Shown here piece by piece: positions 1 through 6,611 of a stretch of 6,611 bases of DNA. Position numbers and translations under genes: made by a program. The notes beneath the pieces are model-generated. The model saw only the letters and a list, made by a program, of their open reading frames with translations, ran no database searches and was not told where the DNA came from. Every line of letters starts with the position of its first letter. Position 1 is the first letter of the stretch. This DNA is from a bacterium (GTDB lineage: Bacteria; Krumholzibacteriota; Krumholzibacteriia; JACNKJ01): assembly GCA_014382085.1 (NCBI GenBank), contig JACNKJ010000206.1, positions 1 to 6,611 on the forward strand, read 5' to 3'.

Positions 1-3000
1 GGTCCAAGATGGAAAATGTCATCTTCCAGGGCACCAAGAATCGCCCGCCCATGGGCATTGCCGAAGTCACCCTCACCTTCACCGGTGCCAGCGAAACCCT
101 TCCCGTGGATTGGGACGAGATCAGCATTAAGCGTCGGGTCAGCCGCGGCGGTGGTTCGGAGTACTTCCTCAATGGCCAGCCCCATCGACTGCGCGACATC
201 AACGACTTGTTGGCCGGCAGCGGCATCGGTAATCACGTTTACGCCATCATCGAACAAGACATGGTCAAGTCATTGCTGGCCGACAACGGCGAGAAGCGCC
301 GCATTTTGTTTGAAGAGGCCAGCGGGATTCTGCGCTACAAGATGCGCCGCAAGGAAAGCCTGTCAAAGCTTGCTTCGGTGGAAGGTGACCTGACGCGCCT
401 GGACGACATCCTCGATGAGCTGGGTCGCAACGTACGCTCCCTGAAAGTTCAGATGGGCCGTGCCCGCAGCTACCAGAAATTGCAGGCAGAGCTTGGCGGG
501 GCGGAAATTTTCTCATCCTCGGTGAAGCTGCACGACATGTGGATCCGCGATCGCGAACTGGGAAGACGCCTGGAAGGCATGGGCGATGAAAACCTGGGCG
601 ACGACACGCGTCTGGCAACGGGCGAAGAGGAACTCGAAAAACTTCAGACCGCCTTGCTGGAAGAGGAATCCGCTTACCAGGACGGCCGCAATTCCCTGGA
701 GCGCGAGGCCGAGGCCCTTCGCAAGCGCGAAGAGGAAGTGGCTGTTCTTGAAGAAAAAGCCCGGTCCGAGGGCCGCCGCGCCGAAGGATTTGAAGAGGAA
801 ATTCGCCGGTCTCGCGAATCTCTGGATCGTTTGGACCTTGCCGGCGGTGAGCTGAGTGGTCGTTTGGAAGAGGAAGAGTCCAAGTTAAGCGATAAAAAAA
901 CTTTGCTCGGCGCCGAGGAATCCAAACTCGGAGAAATCGCGGCACGCTATCAGGAGCGCCGCAAGCTTCTGGAAAAAGAGAAACAGCTACAGCTGGACTT
1001 CGTGCAGAGTCGCGCCGAAGCCGGTGGCGAGGTGGAGCGCCTGGGCGAGCGCATTCAGCAAACTCGCGAAAACTTGAAGCAGCTGGAAGATGAAGCCGCC
1101 CAAATGAAAATCCAGGGTGGTGAGCTCAACGAGCAACTACGCGCACCGGTGGAGGCTTTGGCGGCCCTTGATGCGAATGTGCGTGGCAAGAACGAAGAAC
1201 GCCTCACCCATGTAGAAAGCTTGCGTCAAGCGGAAGCCACCTTGGAGTCTTGCCGCGGCGAACTACAGGCTTTGCAAATGAGAGAGGGTGAGCTCGGAGC
1301 TCGCCTGGAACTGCTGGAGGGATTGCGCGAGGAACGCGCCGGCTATTCGGAAGGAACGCGCAGCCTGCTTGAAGCCCATGGCGGCGAGAGCGGAGTCCTG
1401 GGCCCATTGGCCGACGCACTTCGAGTAGACGAGGAAGATCGTCTCGTTGTGGAACTGACCCTTGGGCGCGCCTTGGGCGCTGTGGCCATGGAAGATCCCA
1501 GTCGCGGCTTGCCTTGGCTCGGTGAATTGGCCGAAGGCGCCAGCGGGCGCGCTTTGCTGCTGGATCTCGGCGGCGAGGAAGTCTCCGTCAAGCACATTTC
1601 AGGCATGACTCCCCTCATCGATCTGGTGGACACCGACGCGGCCCTGAAACCTGCCTTGTCACGTCTTCTGGGCGACGCGCATCTGGCCCCGGATCCTGAA
1701 AGCGCCCTGGCGGCTGCGCGTGAGTATCCCACTTTGCGCTTTGCTACTCGCGATGGATTTCTCGCCGAAGGCAGGGGGCTGTCTGAGGGTGGATCCCAGG
1801 CTGCTGCAACGGCCCCTCTTGGTCGTGAAGAAGAAATCGAAAAGCTGCAGAACCGGCTGGAAGAATTGGCCAAGGAAAAACAGAGTGCCGAGAAGAAGTC
1901 CGGAGCCGCTAGCGTTGCACTGGATGACCGCCGTGCCGGCTTGACCGCCCTGGATGTAGAACTTTCGGACTTGGCAAAACGCCATGCGGAACTGGATCTG
2001 GAAAAGGCGCGCCTGGAAACTCGCTTGCTCCGCCTACACGAAGAGGAGCAGGGTCTGGCCGCTGAGCGGGAAGTTCGCGGTCGGCAAGAAAAATCGTTGG
2101 GGGAAGCGCTGGCCGAAGCCGAGCAAACCCTGCTCAAACTCAGCGGTTTGGAAAAACCCGAGAGCAATGATCTGCCAGCCTTGGAAATTGAAGTTGCTTC
2201 GCTCGAAAAACAACGCGACGGTGAGCAGGCTCGTATCGCCGAAATGCGCCTCGAACTGGCGGCTCTAGGCGGCGATTTGGAGAACCTGCGCCTGAGGGAA
2301 GAGAATCGTCGCCGGGAGGTGGGCGATCAGGAAGCGCGATTCGCAAGGGCGGGCGAGGGACTGTCCGAAAGCCAGCGCGCCTCTTCCGAGGCCCGAGAGC
2401 GTTCGGCATTCCTGCGCGAGGGCATGAAGGACGAACAGGATTCACTGGCTACTCGCCGCGCTAAGAGCGATACCTTGCTGGAAGATATCCAATCTCGTCG
2501 TGAGGAAATTCAAGGGAAGCAACAGGAAGTAAAACTGCTTCGCGAACAACGCCATGAGCATGAACAGGCGCTTCATCAATTGGAAATCGAACGCAACACT
2601 CTGGCCGTTCGAATGGACAACATCCGCGAAATTCTGCGTGAAAATCACAAGGTGGAGCCCGACGCCTCAGAGGATCCGGCTCAGGCCGAAGATTGTTATG
2701 AGGCACCTGAGGGCAAGAGTCTGGAAGATGCCATCGATGAGCTGAGGGAAAAAATCCGACGCCTGGGCAACGTGAACCTTTTGGCCCTCGAGGAATACGA
2801 AGAGAAGAACGAGCGCTACGAATTCCTGCTTGCCCAGAAGGAAGATCTCATCACCGCGCGGGATGGTCTTCTGGAAACCATTCGCCGGATCAATCGCGAA
2901 GCGCGCCAACGTTTCGACGAAACCTTCCAGGTTGTGCGAACGAATTTCATCGAAATATTCAAAGCTGTTTTCGAAGGCGGCGAAGCCGACCTGAGTTACA

Positions 3001-3407
3001 GCACTGAAGACGATCCGCTCCAGGCGGACATAATCGTGACAGCCAAACCCAAGGAAAAGAAGATTGCCGACATCAGCCAGCTTTCTTCGGGAGAAAAAAC
3101 TCTCACGGCTCTGTCGATTCTGTTTGCGATCTACCTCAGCAAGCCCAGTCCCTTCTGCGTGTTCGACGAGGTGGATGCGCCATTGGACGATGCCAACATC
3201 GCACGCTTCCTGCGCCTCTTGCGTCAGTTCAGTGAGCGCACACAGTTCATCCTCATCACCCACAACAAGAAAACCATGGAAGTGGCCAAGCATCTTTACG
3301 GCGTGACCATGGAAGAGAGCGGTGTTTCCAAGATCGTATCGGTCGCCTTCGACGAAGTACCCGACGATCTGGATAAGGAACCGCTGGTGGTGGAGAAGGG
3401 CGCATAA
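1..3407 (+). CDS. smc: Chromosome segregation protein SMC, 5' end cut by the window edge
   Basis: SMC is the ATPase of the bacterial condensin complex; with ScpA and ScpB (not in this window) it loads on DNA and extrudes loops to compact and separate sister chromosomes. The frame is open from base 3. The ATG at 9 is the internal Met of the conserved K-M-E-N-V-I-F stretch, not the start, so about 60 residues including Walker A lie to the left. Counting that Met as 1: the N-terminal head has Q-loop region I-I-E-Q-D (80-84) and F-E-E-A-S-G-I (101-107). A first coiled-coil arm runs about 130-440, the hinge 445-596 (bases 1341-1796, ending G-G-S), and a second arm about 600-910 with an acidic break near 878-905. 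The C-terminal head has G-N-V-N-L-L-A (920-926), signature L-S-S-G-E-K (3081-3098), Walker B F-C-V-F-D-E with catalytic Glu at 3168-3170, D-loop A-P-L-D-D and switch His in I-T-H-N. Total length would be near 1190 residues, normal for SMC. Oddities: the Q-loop lacks its usual flanking glycines and the signature has Ser for Gly. Identity is near certain. Confidence 0.97.
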   Translation, partial: SKMENVIFQGTKNRPPMGIAEVTLTFTGASETLPVDWDEISIKRRVSRGGGSEYFLNGQPHRLRDINDLLAGSGIGNHVYAIIEQDMVKSLLADNGEKRRILFEEASGILRYKMRRKESLSKLASVEGDLTRLDDILDELGRNVRSLKVQMGRARSYQKLQAELGGAEIFSSSVKLHDMWIRDRELGRRLEGMGDENLGDDTRLATGEEELEKLQTALLEEESAYQDGRNSLEREAEALRKREEEVAVLEEKARSEGRRAEGFEEEIRRSRESLDRLDLAGGELSGRLEEEESKLSDKKTLLGAEESKLGEIAARYQERRKLLEKEKQLQLDFVQSRAEAGGEVERLGERIQQTRENLKQLEDEAAQMKIQGGELNEQLRAPVEALAALDANVRGKNEERLTHVESLRQAEATLESCRGELQALQMREGELGARLELLEGLREERAGYSEGTRSLLEAHGGESGVLGPLADALRVDEEDRLVVELTLGRALGAVAMEDPSRGLPWLGELAEGASGRALLLDLGGEEVSVKHISGMTPLIDLVDTDAALKPALSRLLGDAHLAPDPESALAAAREYPTLRFATRDGFLAEGRGLSEGGSQAAATAPLGREEEIEKLQNRLEELAKEKQSAEKKSGAASVALDDRRAGLTALDVELSDLAKRHAELDLEKARLETRLLRLHEEEQGLAAEREVRGRQEKSLGEALAEAEQTLLKLSGLEKPESNDLPALEIEVASLEKQRDGEQARIAEMRLELAALGGDLENLRLREENRRREVGDQEARFARAGEGLSESQRASSEARERSAFLREGMKDEQDSLATRRAKSDTLLEDIQSRREEIQGKQQEVKLLREQRHEHEQALHQLEIERNTLAVRMDNIREILRENHKVEPDASEDPAQAEDCYEAPEGKSLEDAIDELREKIRRLGNVNLLALEEYEEKNERYEFLLAQKEDLITARDGLLETIRRINREARQRFDETFQVVRTNFIEIFKAVFEGGEADLSYSTEDDPLQADIIVTAKPKEKKIADISQLSSGEKTLTALSILFAIYLSKPSPFCVFDEVDAPLDDANIARFLRLLRQFSERTQFILITHNKKTMEVAKHLYGVTMEESGVSKIVSVAFDEVPDDLDKEPLVVEKGA
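3392..3400 (+). promoter_or_regulatory. Shine-Dalgarno sequence of ftsY inside the end of smc
   Basis: The purine run GGAGAAGGG lies in the last smc codons and ends 7 bases before the ftsY ATG at 3408. This supports that start, and implies that ribosomes finishing smc re-initiate on ftsY, since the smc TAA (3405-3407) touches the ATG. Confidence 0.75.
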
Positions 3408-4331
3408 ATGGGTGTTTTTGATCGTTTCAAAAAGGGGCTTGGGCGCTCCCGCGAAAACCTTGTGGGTAAGGTGGCCGAACTTTTCACCGGTCGCGAAAAC
3501 TACAGTCCCGAAGTTTTTGAATCCCTTGAAGAATTGCTTATCGAATCGGATCTGGGGGTGGATCTTTCACTGGATCTGGCTGAGAAAGTGGAAGCCCGCC
3601 TGAAAAAGAACAAGGTGTCCGGCGACGACCTCGACGCGGTGCTCGGCCTCATTCGCGACACCCTGCGCGACGAACTCCGAGGTCTCACCGCTACGAAAGA
3701 GCCGGCCACAGGATCTCCCCACGTAATATTTTTGGTGGGGGTCAACGGTGTGGGCAAAACGACCACGGCCGCGAAACTAGCCCGTCACTATCAGAACGAG
3801 GGCAAAACGGTGCTCATGGCCGCGGCCGACACATTTCGCGCGGCTGCCGTGGAGCAACTTGGCATTTGGGCCGAGCGTCTGGAATGCGACATAGTGGGGC
3901 ATAAGACAGGCGCCGATCCCTCTGCTGTTATCTACGACGCTCTCAGTGCCGCCAGGTCTCGAGGGCGTGACGTGGTTCTTGTGGATACGGCGGGCCGCCT
4001 TCACAACAAGCAACATCTCATGGAAGAACTGAGCAAGATGCGCCGGGTTGCAGCACGAGAAGATGAAACCGCGCCTCACGAAGTGCTTCTGGTGCTCGAC
4101 GCCAACACGGGTCAAAACGGCATTCAACAGGCTCGCGTCTTCAAGGAAGCCACCGATCTTACGGGTCTGGTGCTGGCGAAACTCGACGGAACGGCCAAGG
4201 GCGGAGTGGTTCTGTCAATCGGTCGAGAACTGGGTGTGCCGGTGCGCTATGTGGGCCTTGGTGAAGGTCTGGACGATCTGGAACCTTTCGATCCCGAACT
4301 CTTCGCGGAGGCCCTTCTGACCCGGGAGTAA
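3408..4331 (+). CDS. ftsY: Signal recognition particle receptor FtsY (SRP GTPase)
   Basis: FtsY docks the SRP (Ffh plus 4.5S RNA) carrying a translating ribosome at the inner membrane; paired GTP hydrolysis by FtsY and Ffh hands the nascent chain to SecYEG. The 307-residue protein starts with a short basic amphipathic stretch (M-G-V-F-D-R-F-K-K) likely to touch membrane lipids. Next come the helical N domain (about 20-100, with E-S-L-E-E-L-L-I-E-S-D-L-G-V) and the G domain. The latter has G1 G-V-N-G-V-G-K-T-T (111-119), D-T-F-R-A-A-A (141-147), G3 D-T-A-G-R (193-197), G4 A-K-L-D-G-T-A-K-G-G (257-266) and closing motif G-L-G-E-G-L-D-D-L-E-P-F-D. It lacks the long acidic A domain of E. coli FtsY, as in many other phyla. 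G4 has Ala where Thr is usual; the base-specifying K-x-D is intact. The start is fixed by the adjoining smc stop and the Shine-Dalgarno at 3392-3400. Second gene of the operon; identity is near certain. Confidence 0.98.
   Translation: MGVFDRFKKGLGRSRENLVGKVAELFTGRENYSPEVFESLEELLIESDLGVDLSLDLAEKVEARLKKNKVSGDDLDAVLGLIRDTLRDELRGLTATKEPATGSPHVIFLVGVNGVGKTTTAAKLARHYQNEGKTVLMAAADTFRAAAVEQLGIWAERLECDIVGHKTGADPSAVIYDALSAARSRGRDVVLVDTAGRLHNKQHLMEELSKMRRVAAREDETAPHEVLLVLDANTGQNGIQQARVFKEATDLTGLVLAKLDGTAKGGVVLSIGRELGVPVRYVGLGEGLDDLEPFDPELFAEALLTRE
4324..4328 (+). promoter_or_regulatory. Shine-Dalgarno sequence of the GT-C-like gene
   Basis: GGGAG occupies the last ftsY codons, 6 bases before the ATG at 4335. 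Together with the 3-base gap after the ftsY TAA (4329-4331), this supports the chosen start and translational coupling with ftsY. Confidence 0.65.
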
Positions 4332-4334
4332 CGC

Positions 4335-6032
4335 ATGCCCCTTCGCAAGCTTTCACCCGATGCAAAGCTCTTCCCCGCGCTTGTCCTGCTCGCCCTTGCG
4401 CTTTATGCGCCGATCCTTGGCGTCTTCTTCAGCCTGGATGACTTCGAATTTCTCCTAAGAGCTTCAGGGCAGGAGCCTTGGCCCGACGGAATCAGGCGCA
4501 TCCTATCCACGCGCCTATTTTTCAGCGCGGCCTGGGGCCTATTCGCCGAGCGTGCGGAGCTCTATCACCTCACTCAATTGCTCCTGCATTTGGCCAGTTC
4601 CTGGATGATCATCCTGATCGCTCGACGACTAAAACTAGTGGCCATGGCCGGCGTAACAGCAGCGGCACTTTTCCTCGTAACACCGGTGGCCTTTACTTCC
4701 CTGCATTGGATCAGCGGCATTCAAGAATTGTCCATGGCCTACTTTGCACTACTGGCCGCATGGCTCGCCTTGGGTAAAGGACTCAAGAGCGCTGTTCTGT
4801 CTCTTATCGCTTTTGCAGCGGCATTGCTCTGCAAGGAATCGGCGGCTCTACTCCTACCGGCTATGGCAATGCTTCTTCCGGGTGATCGACTGCGCCGACT
4901 TTTGCTGGGCGCCGGCGGCCTCGTCATGGCAGCTATCCTATTGACCCTGGTAGGCGCTTTCACCCCCAAGTTTTCCGGCGATCCTTATGAGACCGGCTAC
5001 GGGATGAATCTGCTTTGGAATCTCCTCAGCTATCTGGCCTGGTTGGCTCGCCCCTGGGATTATTTCCCCGACCGTGTGCCGCAGTTCCAAAAAAGCCTGG
5101 CGCCCTGGGGGCTTGTTCTTCCCGCGGCCGCGCTCTTTGCATACTTGAAATTTAAGTCCGCACGCGCTTCGATCCTGAAAGTCGCGGCCATTTTCCTTCT
5201 ACTTCTTCTCCCTGTTCTGCCCTTATTGCGGCACAGTTATCTCTACTACCTTTACCTGCCCCTTGTGCCTTTGTGGCTGCTTCTAGGTGAGGGTTTGTCC
5301 AGGGCTTCAGTTGCTAGGAAATGGATTCTTCTAGTCAGTGTTTCCCTCATCGCCTTGGGCAGCTCTTGGCTCGCTTCCGAGCGCAGACACGCGGAGTTGG
5401 GTGGCGGACTCCTTGAAGATCCAATGATTCGATACGCACAGCTTGCGGAAAACGCGGTGGAATCAGCTACGGAAAGTGAGAGTGCGCCGGAAGGCGACAT
5501 GCTCATTCTTGTTCCATTCCTCGGAGAAAGCCAAACACTCGGAGATCGTTTGCGCGACCTGGAGGGTGGCCAGAAGGTGCAATTTCTTCCCGTGGATCGG
5601 GCCCTACTCGCAGGAAGAGCCCTGCGCTTATTTTTCCCAAAGGTCAATCATGTGGAATTCGCCTACGAAGTTCCCACAGATGACAAGTGGCGAAGTCAGC
5701 ATATCTGGTGGACATTCGGACAAGGGCAATTAGGGGTGCTGGGATTCGGGGAGCAAGGGCGTCACGCGCTGGCTCGATTGCTCTTCGAGAAGGGTGAGCC
5801 GACGCGAGCGGCTCACGAGATTCAAGCTCTTCTAAATCTGCACCCGGACGATGCGAATCTGCTCTATGATTTGGGACGCTTGGAACTGGCTGCGCAAAAT
5901 TCGGAGAAAGCTTTCGAGATCCTCAAACGCCTGGAAACCATGGCCTCCCATGAGAGTGCCGATGATAACCTGAAACGGGCCCATCTCGATTTACAGAAAC
6001 TCTATCAGACCCATCTCGGCAAGGCCCCTTAG
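4335..6032 (+). CDS. Probable GT-C-type membrane glycosyltransferase with C-terminal TPR region
   Basis: A 565-residue polytopic membrane protein. By eye there are about 10-12 hydrophobic segments between residues 12 and 346 (e.g. 13-33, 84-96, 102-122, 131-147, 152-178, 186-209, 256-271, 279-297, 300-317, 328-346), then a soluble part. The first segment is followed by S-L-D-D-F-E-F-L (33-40; acid pair at 4437-4442), the position of the catalytic acidic residue in the first periplasmic loop of GT-C enzymes, which use lipid-phosphate sugar donors. Further GT-C-like landmarks are H-L-T-Q-L-L-L-H (78-85), H-W-I-S-G-I-Q-E (124-131) and L-L-C-K-E-S-A-A-L-L-L-P (164-175); the last two resemble TMTC/PMT-like proteins, which also carry TPRs. 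After a soluble stretch without recognised motifs (about 350-475), residues 476-560 are helical and TPR-like (A-L-L-N-L-H-P-D-D-A-N-L-L-Y-D-L-G-R-L). No cleavable signal peptide is evident; the first segment is probably a signal anchor. Sugar and acceptor are unknown. Leu CTA codons are clearly more common than in smc or ftsY. It could instead be a non-catalytic GT-C-fold protein or a ligase-like membrane protein. Confidence 0.75.
   Translation: MPLRKLSPDAKLFPALVLLALALYAPILGVFFSLDDFEFLLRASGQEPWPDGIRRILSTRLFFSAAWGLFAERAELYHLTQLLLHLASSWMIILIARRLKLVAMAGVTAAALFLVTPVAFTSLHWISGIQELSMAYFALLAAWLALGKGLKSAVLSLIAFAAALLCKESAALLLPAMAMLLPGDRLRRLLLGAGGLVMAAILLTLVGAFTPKFSGDPYETGYGMNLLWNLLSYLAWLARPWDYFPDRVPQFQKSLAPWGLVLPAAALFAYLKFKSARASILKVAAIFLLLLLPVLPLLRHSYLYYLYLPLVPLWLLLGEGLSRASVARKWILLVSVSLIALGSSWLASERRHAELGGGLLEDPMIRYAQLAENAVESATESESAPEGDMLILVPFLGESQTLGDRLRDLEGGQKVQFLPVDRALLAGRALRLFFPKVNHVEFAYEVPTDDKWRSQHIWWTFGQGQLGVLGFGEQGRHALARLLFEKGEPTRAAHEIQALLNLHPDDANLLYDLGRLELAAQNSEKAFEILKRLETMASHESADDNLKRAHLDLQKLYQTHLGKAP
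6029..6032. other. Convergent stop-codon overlap (TTAG)
   Basis: The four bases TTAG contain both stops: TAG at 6030-6032 for the + strand GT-C-like gene, and TAA (complement of 6029-6031) for the - strand secreted-protein gene. There is no intergenic space, so any terminator for either transcript must lie within the opposite gene or further on. Confidence 0.95.
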
Positions 6033-6611
6033 CGCAAGAGAATCACGCGCTGAGACTCCGTGAATTCCTGCGCCTTCAAGCTGACAAGATAGATTCCCGA
6101 GGGCAGTTCTTTCCCGTCAGACCGTCTACCCTTCCAAACAAGATCGTATCGCCCGGCTTCATGATAGCCGGAGGCGAGGGTGGAGAGACATCGTCCCTTA
6201 ATGTCAAACACGCTTAGCCGAATGGATCCTGATTCCTTCAGCGTGAAACCAATATTCACGAAAGGATTGGCAGGGTTGGGCCAGGGCTGATGCAAACTGA
6301 CTCCGGCTTGAACATCGGGAGCCGCAGTAGGATTGGCTTGGAAAAGGTGTACGCGGCCGTCTCCCAACCCAGTAAGTAGATCTAGGTATCCATCGCCGGT
6401 CCAATCGCAAACCTGAGGTCGCGTGCGAGGAGTGCCTTCGAAGTCGATGGGAAGTCCACCTGATTCCAAGTTGATGTATGTGTCGAACATCGGCGAGGCG
6501 TCGGAGCCAATGTTCAGGTAGACGAGAATCTCACCCAGTGTGTTTCCACTTAGTAGATCCTTCCGCCCATCGCCGTCAATGTCGAGCAGAACGGGGCTGG
6601 CGCGCCCCCCT
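6029..6611 (-). CDS. Secreted VCBS/FG-GAP repeat protein with T9SS-type C-terminal sorting domain, 5' end cut by the window edge
   Basis: The frame is open from the right edge (6611) to TAA at 6031-6029, giving about 193 C-terminal residues. The ATG at 6490 is only an internal Met: conserved coding continues upstream of it, so the true start is outside the window. Two repeats carry the calcium-loop signature of VCBS/FG-GAP (integrin-alpha-like propeller) units: D-I-D-G-D-G-R-K-D-L-L (6583-6551) and, 59 residues on, D-W-T-G-D-G-Y-L-D-L-L (6406-6374). Each is followed by a strand of the form G-x-(V/L)-x-(V/L)-(Y/F). A linker leads to P-N-P-A-N-P-F-V-N-I-G-F-T-L (from 6280), then S-V-F-D-I-K-G-R, W-K-G-R-R-S-D-G-K and L-P-S-G-I-Y-L-V-S-L, the hallmarks of the FlgD-like/T9SS type A sorting domain. 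Such proteins cross the inner membrane by Sec, then are exported and often anchored by the type IX (Por) system. The ligand or role of the propeller is unknown. Convergent with the upstream GT-C-like gene, sharing 4 bases. Confidence 0.87.
   Translation of the reverse strand, partial: GGRASPVLLDIDGDGRKDLLSGNTLGEILVYLNIGSDASPMFDTYINLESGGLPIDFEGTPRTRPQVCDWTGDGYLDLLTGLGDGRVHLFQANPTAAPDVQAGVSLHQPWPNPANPFVNIGFTLKESGSIRLSVFDIKGRCLSTLASGYHEAGRYDLVWKGRRSDGKELPSGIYLVSLKAQEFTESQRVILLR

Noticed and set aside
9..11. ATG at 9 as the start of smc.
   Set aside because: The upstream codons for Ser-Lys are in frame, and this Met belongs to a conserved internal SMC motif; the Walker A region must lie before it, so the gene begins outside the window.
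265..945. Open frame of 226 codons on the - strand opposite the SMC N-terminal head and arm.
   Set aside because: Pro/Arg-rich shadow of G+C-rich coding, with no family resemblance.
700..1100. Recurrent GAAGAGGAA-like short repeats.
   Set aside because: They reflect Glu/Lys/Arg-rich heptads of the SMC coiled coil, not a DNA-level repeat; spacing and sequence vary.
1343..2167. Long open frame (274 codons) on the - strand inside smc, Ser/Arg-rich.
   Set aside because: It lies fully antisense to the well-conserved SMC hinge and arm coding. Its Ser/Arg/Ala-rich composition is what results from reading G+C-rich coiled-coil codons in reverse, and it shows no domain motif.
2667..3293. Open frame of 208 codons on the - strand opposite the SMC C-terminal head.
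   Set aside because: It is antisense to the most conserved part of SMC (signature, Walker B), where the + strand reading is certain; no recognisable motif.
6031..6051. Possible hairpin AGCGC ... GCGCT just after the + strand stop, as a terminator.
   Set aside because: The stem is only 5 base pairs with an 11-base loop, there is no T-run after it on either strand, and it lies in conserved coding of the - strand gene.
6488..6490. ATG (complement) as the start of the - strand gene.
   Set aside because: The frame stays open to 6611 and encodes another intact FG-GAP calcium-loop repeat upstream, so this is an internal Met.

Overview
The window holds the end of one gene, two complete genes in tandem on the + strand, and the end of a convergent gene on the - strand. 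The organism is most likely a bacterium of the FCB superphylum (Bacteroidetes/Fibrobacteres/Chlorobi and candidate phyla such as Eisenbacteria, Latescibacteria, Krumholzibacteria or KSB1), with base composition by eye in the high 50s percent G+C. Two things point there. The SMC head has FCB-style wording (K-M-E-N-V-I-F-x-G-T-K near the start, Y-A-I-I-E-Q in the Q-loop region, F-C-V-F-D-E-V-D at Walker B). The - strand gene ends in a FlgD-like/type IX secretion (T9SS) type A sorting domain with a P-N-P-x-N-P-F motif, typical of these phyla. The exact phylum cannot be fixed from this window.

Layout: 1-3407 (+) is the chromosome-organising ATPase SMC, lacking only its first ~60 residues, including Walker A. 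It is followed with no gap by ftsY (3408-4331, +), the signal recognition particle receptor. After 3 bases comes 4335-6032 (+), a multi-pass membrane protein that looks like a GT-C glycosyltransferase with a soluble C-terminal TPR region. Its stop overlaps the stop of a - strand gene (6029-6611, cut by the right edge) encoding a probably secreted protein with VCBS/FG-GAP-type repeats and a C-terminal sorting domain.

The three + strand genes have gaps of 0 and 3 bases, so they are almost certainly one transcript with translational coupling; Shine-Dalgarno-like sequences lie inside the end of each upstream gene. smc and ftsY are housekeeping genes (chromosome segregation; co-translational membrane targeting), and smc-ftsY adjacency is known from other bacteria. 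The GT-C-like protein would itself depend on SRP/FtsY for insertion, but that holds for most membrane proteins and need not explain the linkage.

The window is nearly fully coding: there is no non-coding stretch over 300 bases, and no tRNA, rRNA, CRISPR array, insertion sequence, riboswitch or convincing rho-independent terminator was seen. No promoter is visible; that of the + operon must lie left of the window and that of the - strand gene right of it. I see no evidence of a novel defence or mobile system. The most interesting items are the substitutions in the SMC ATPase motifs, the GT-C/TPR protein joined to a core operon, and the gapless convergent junction.
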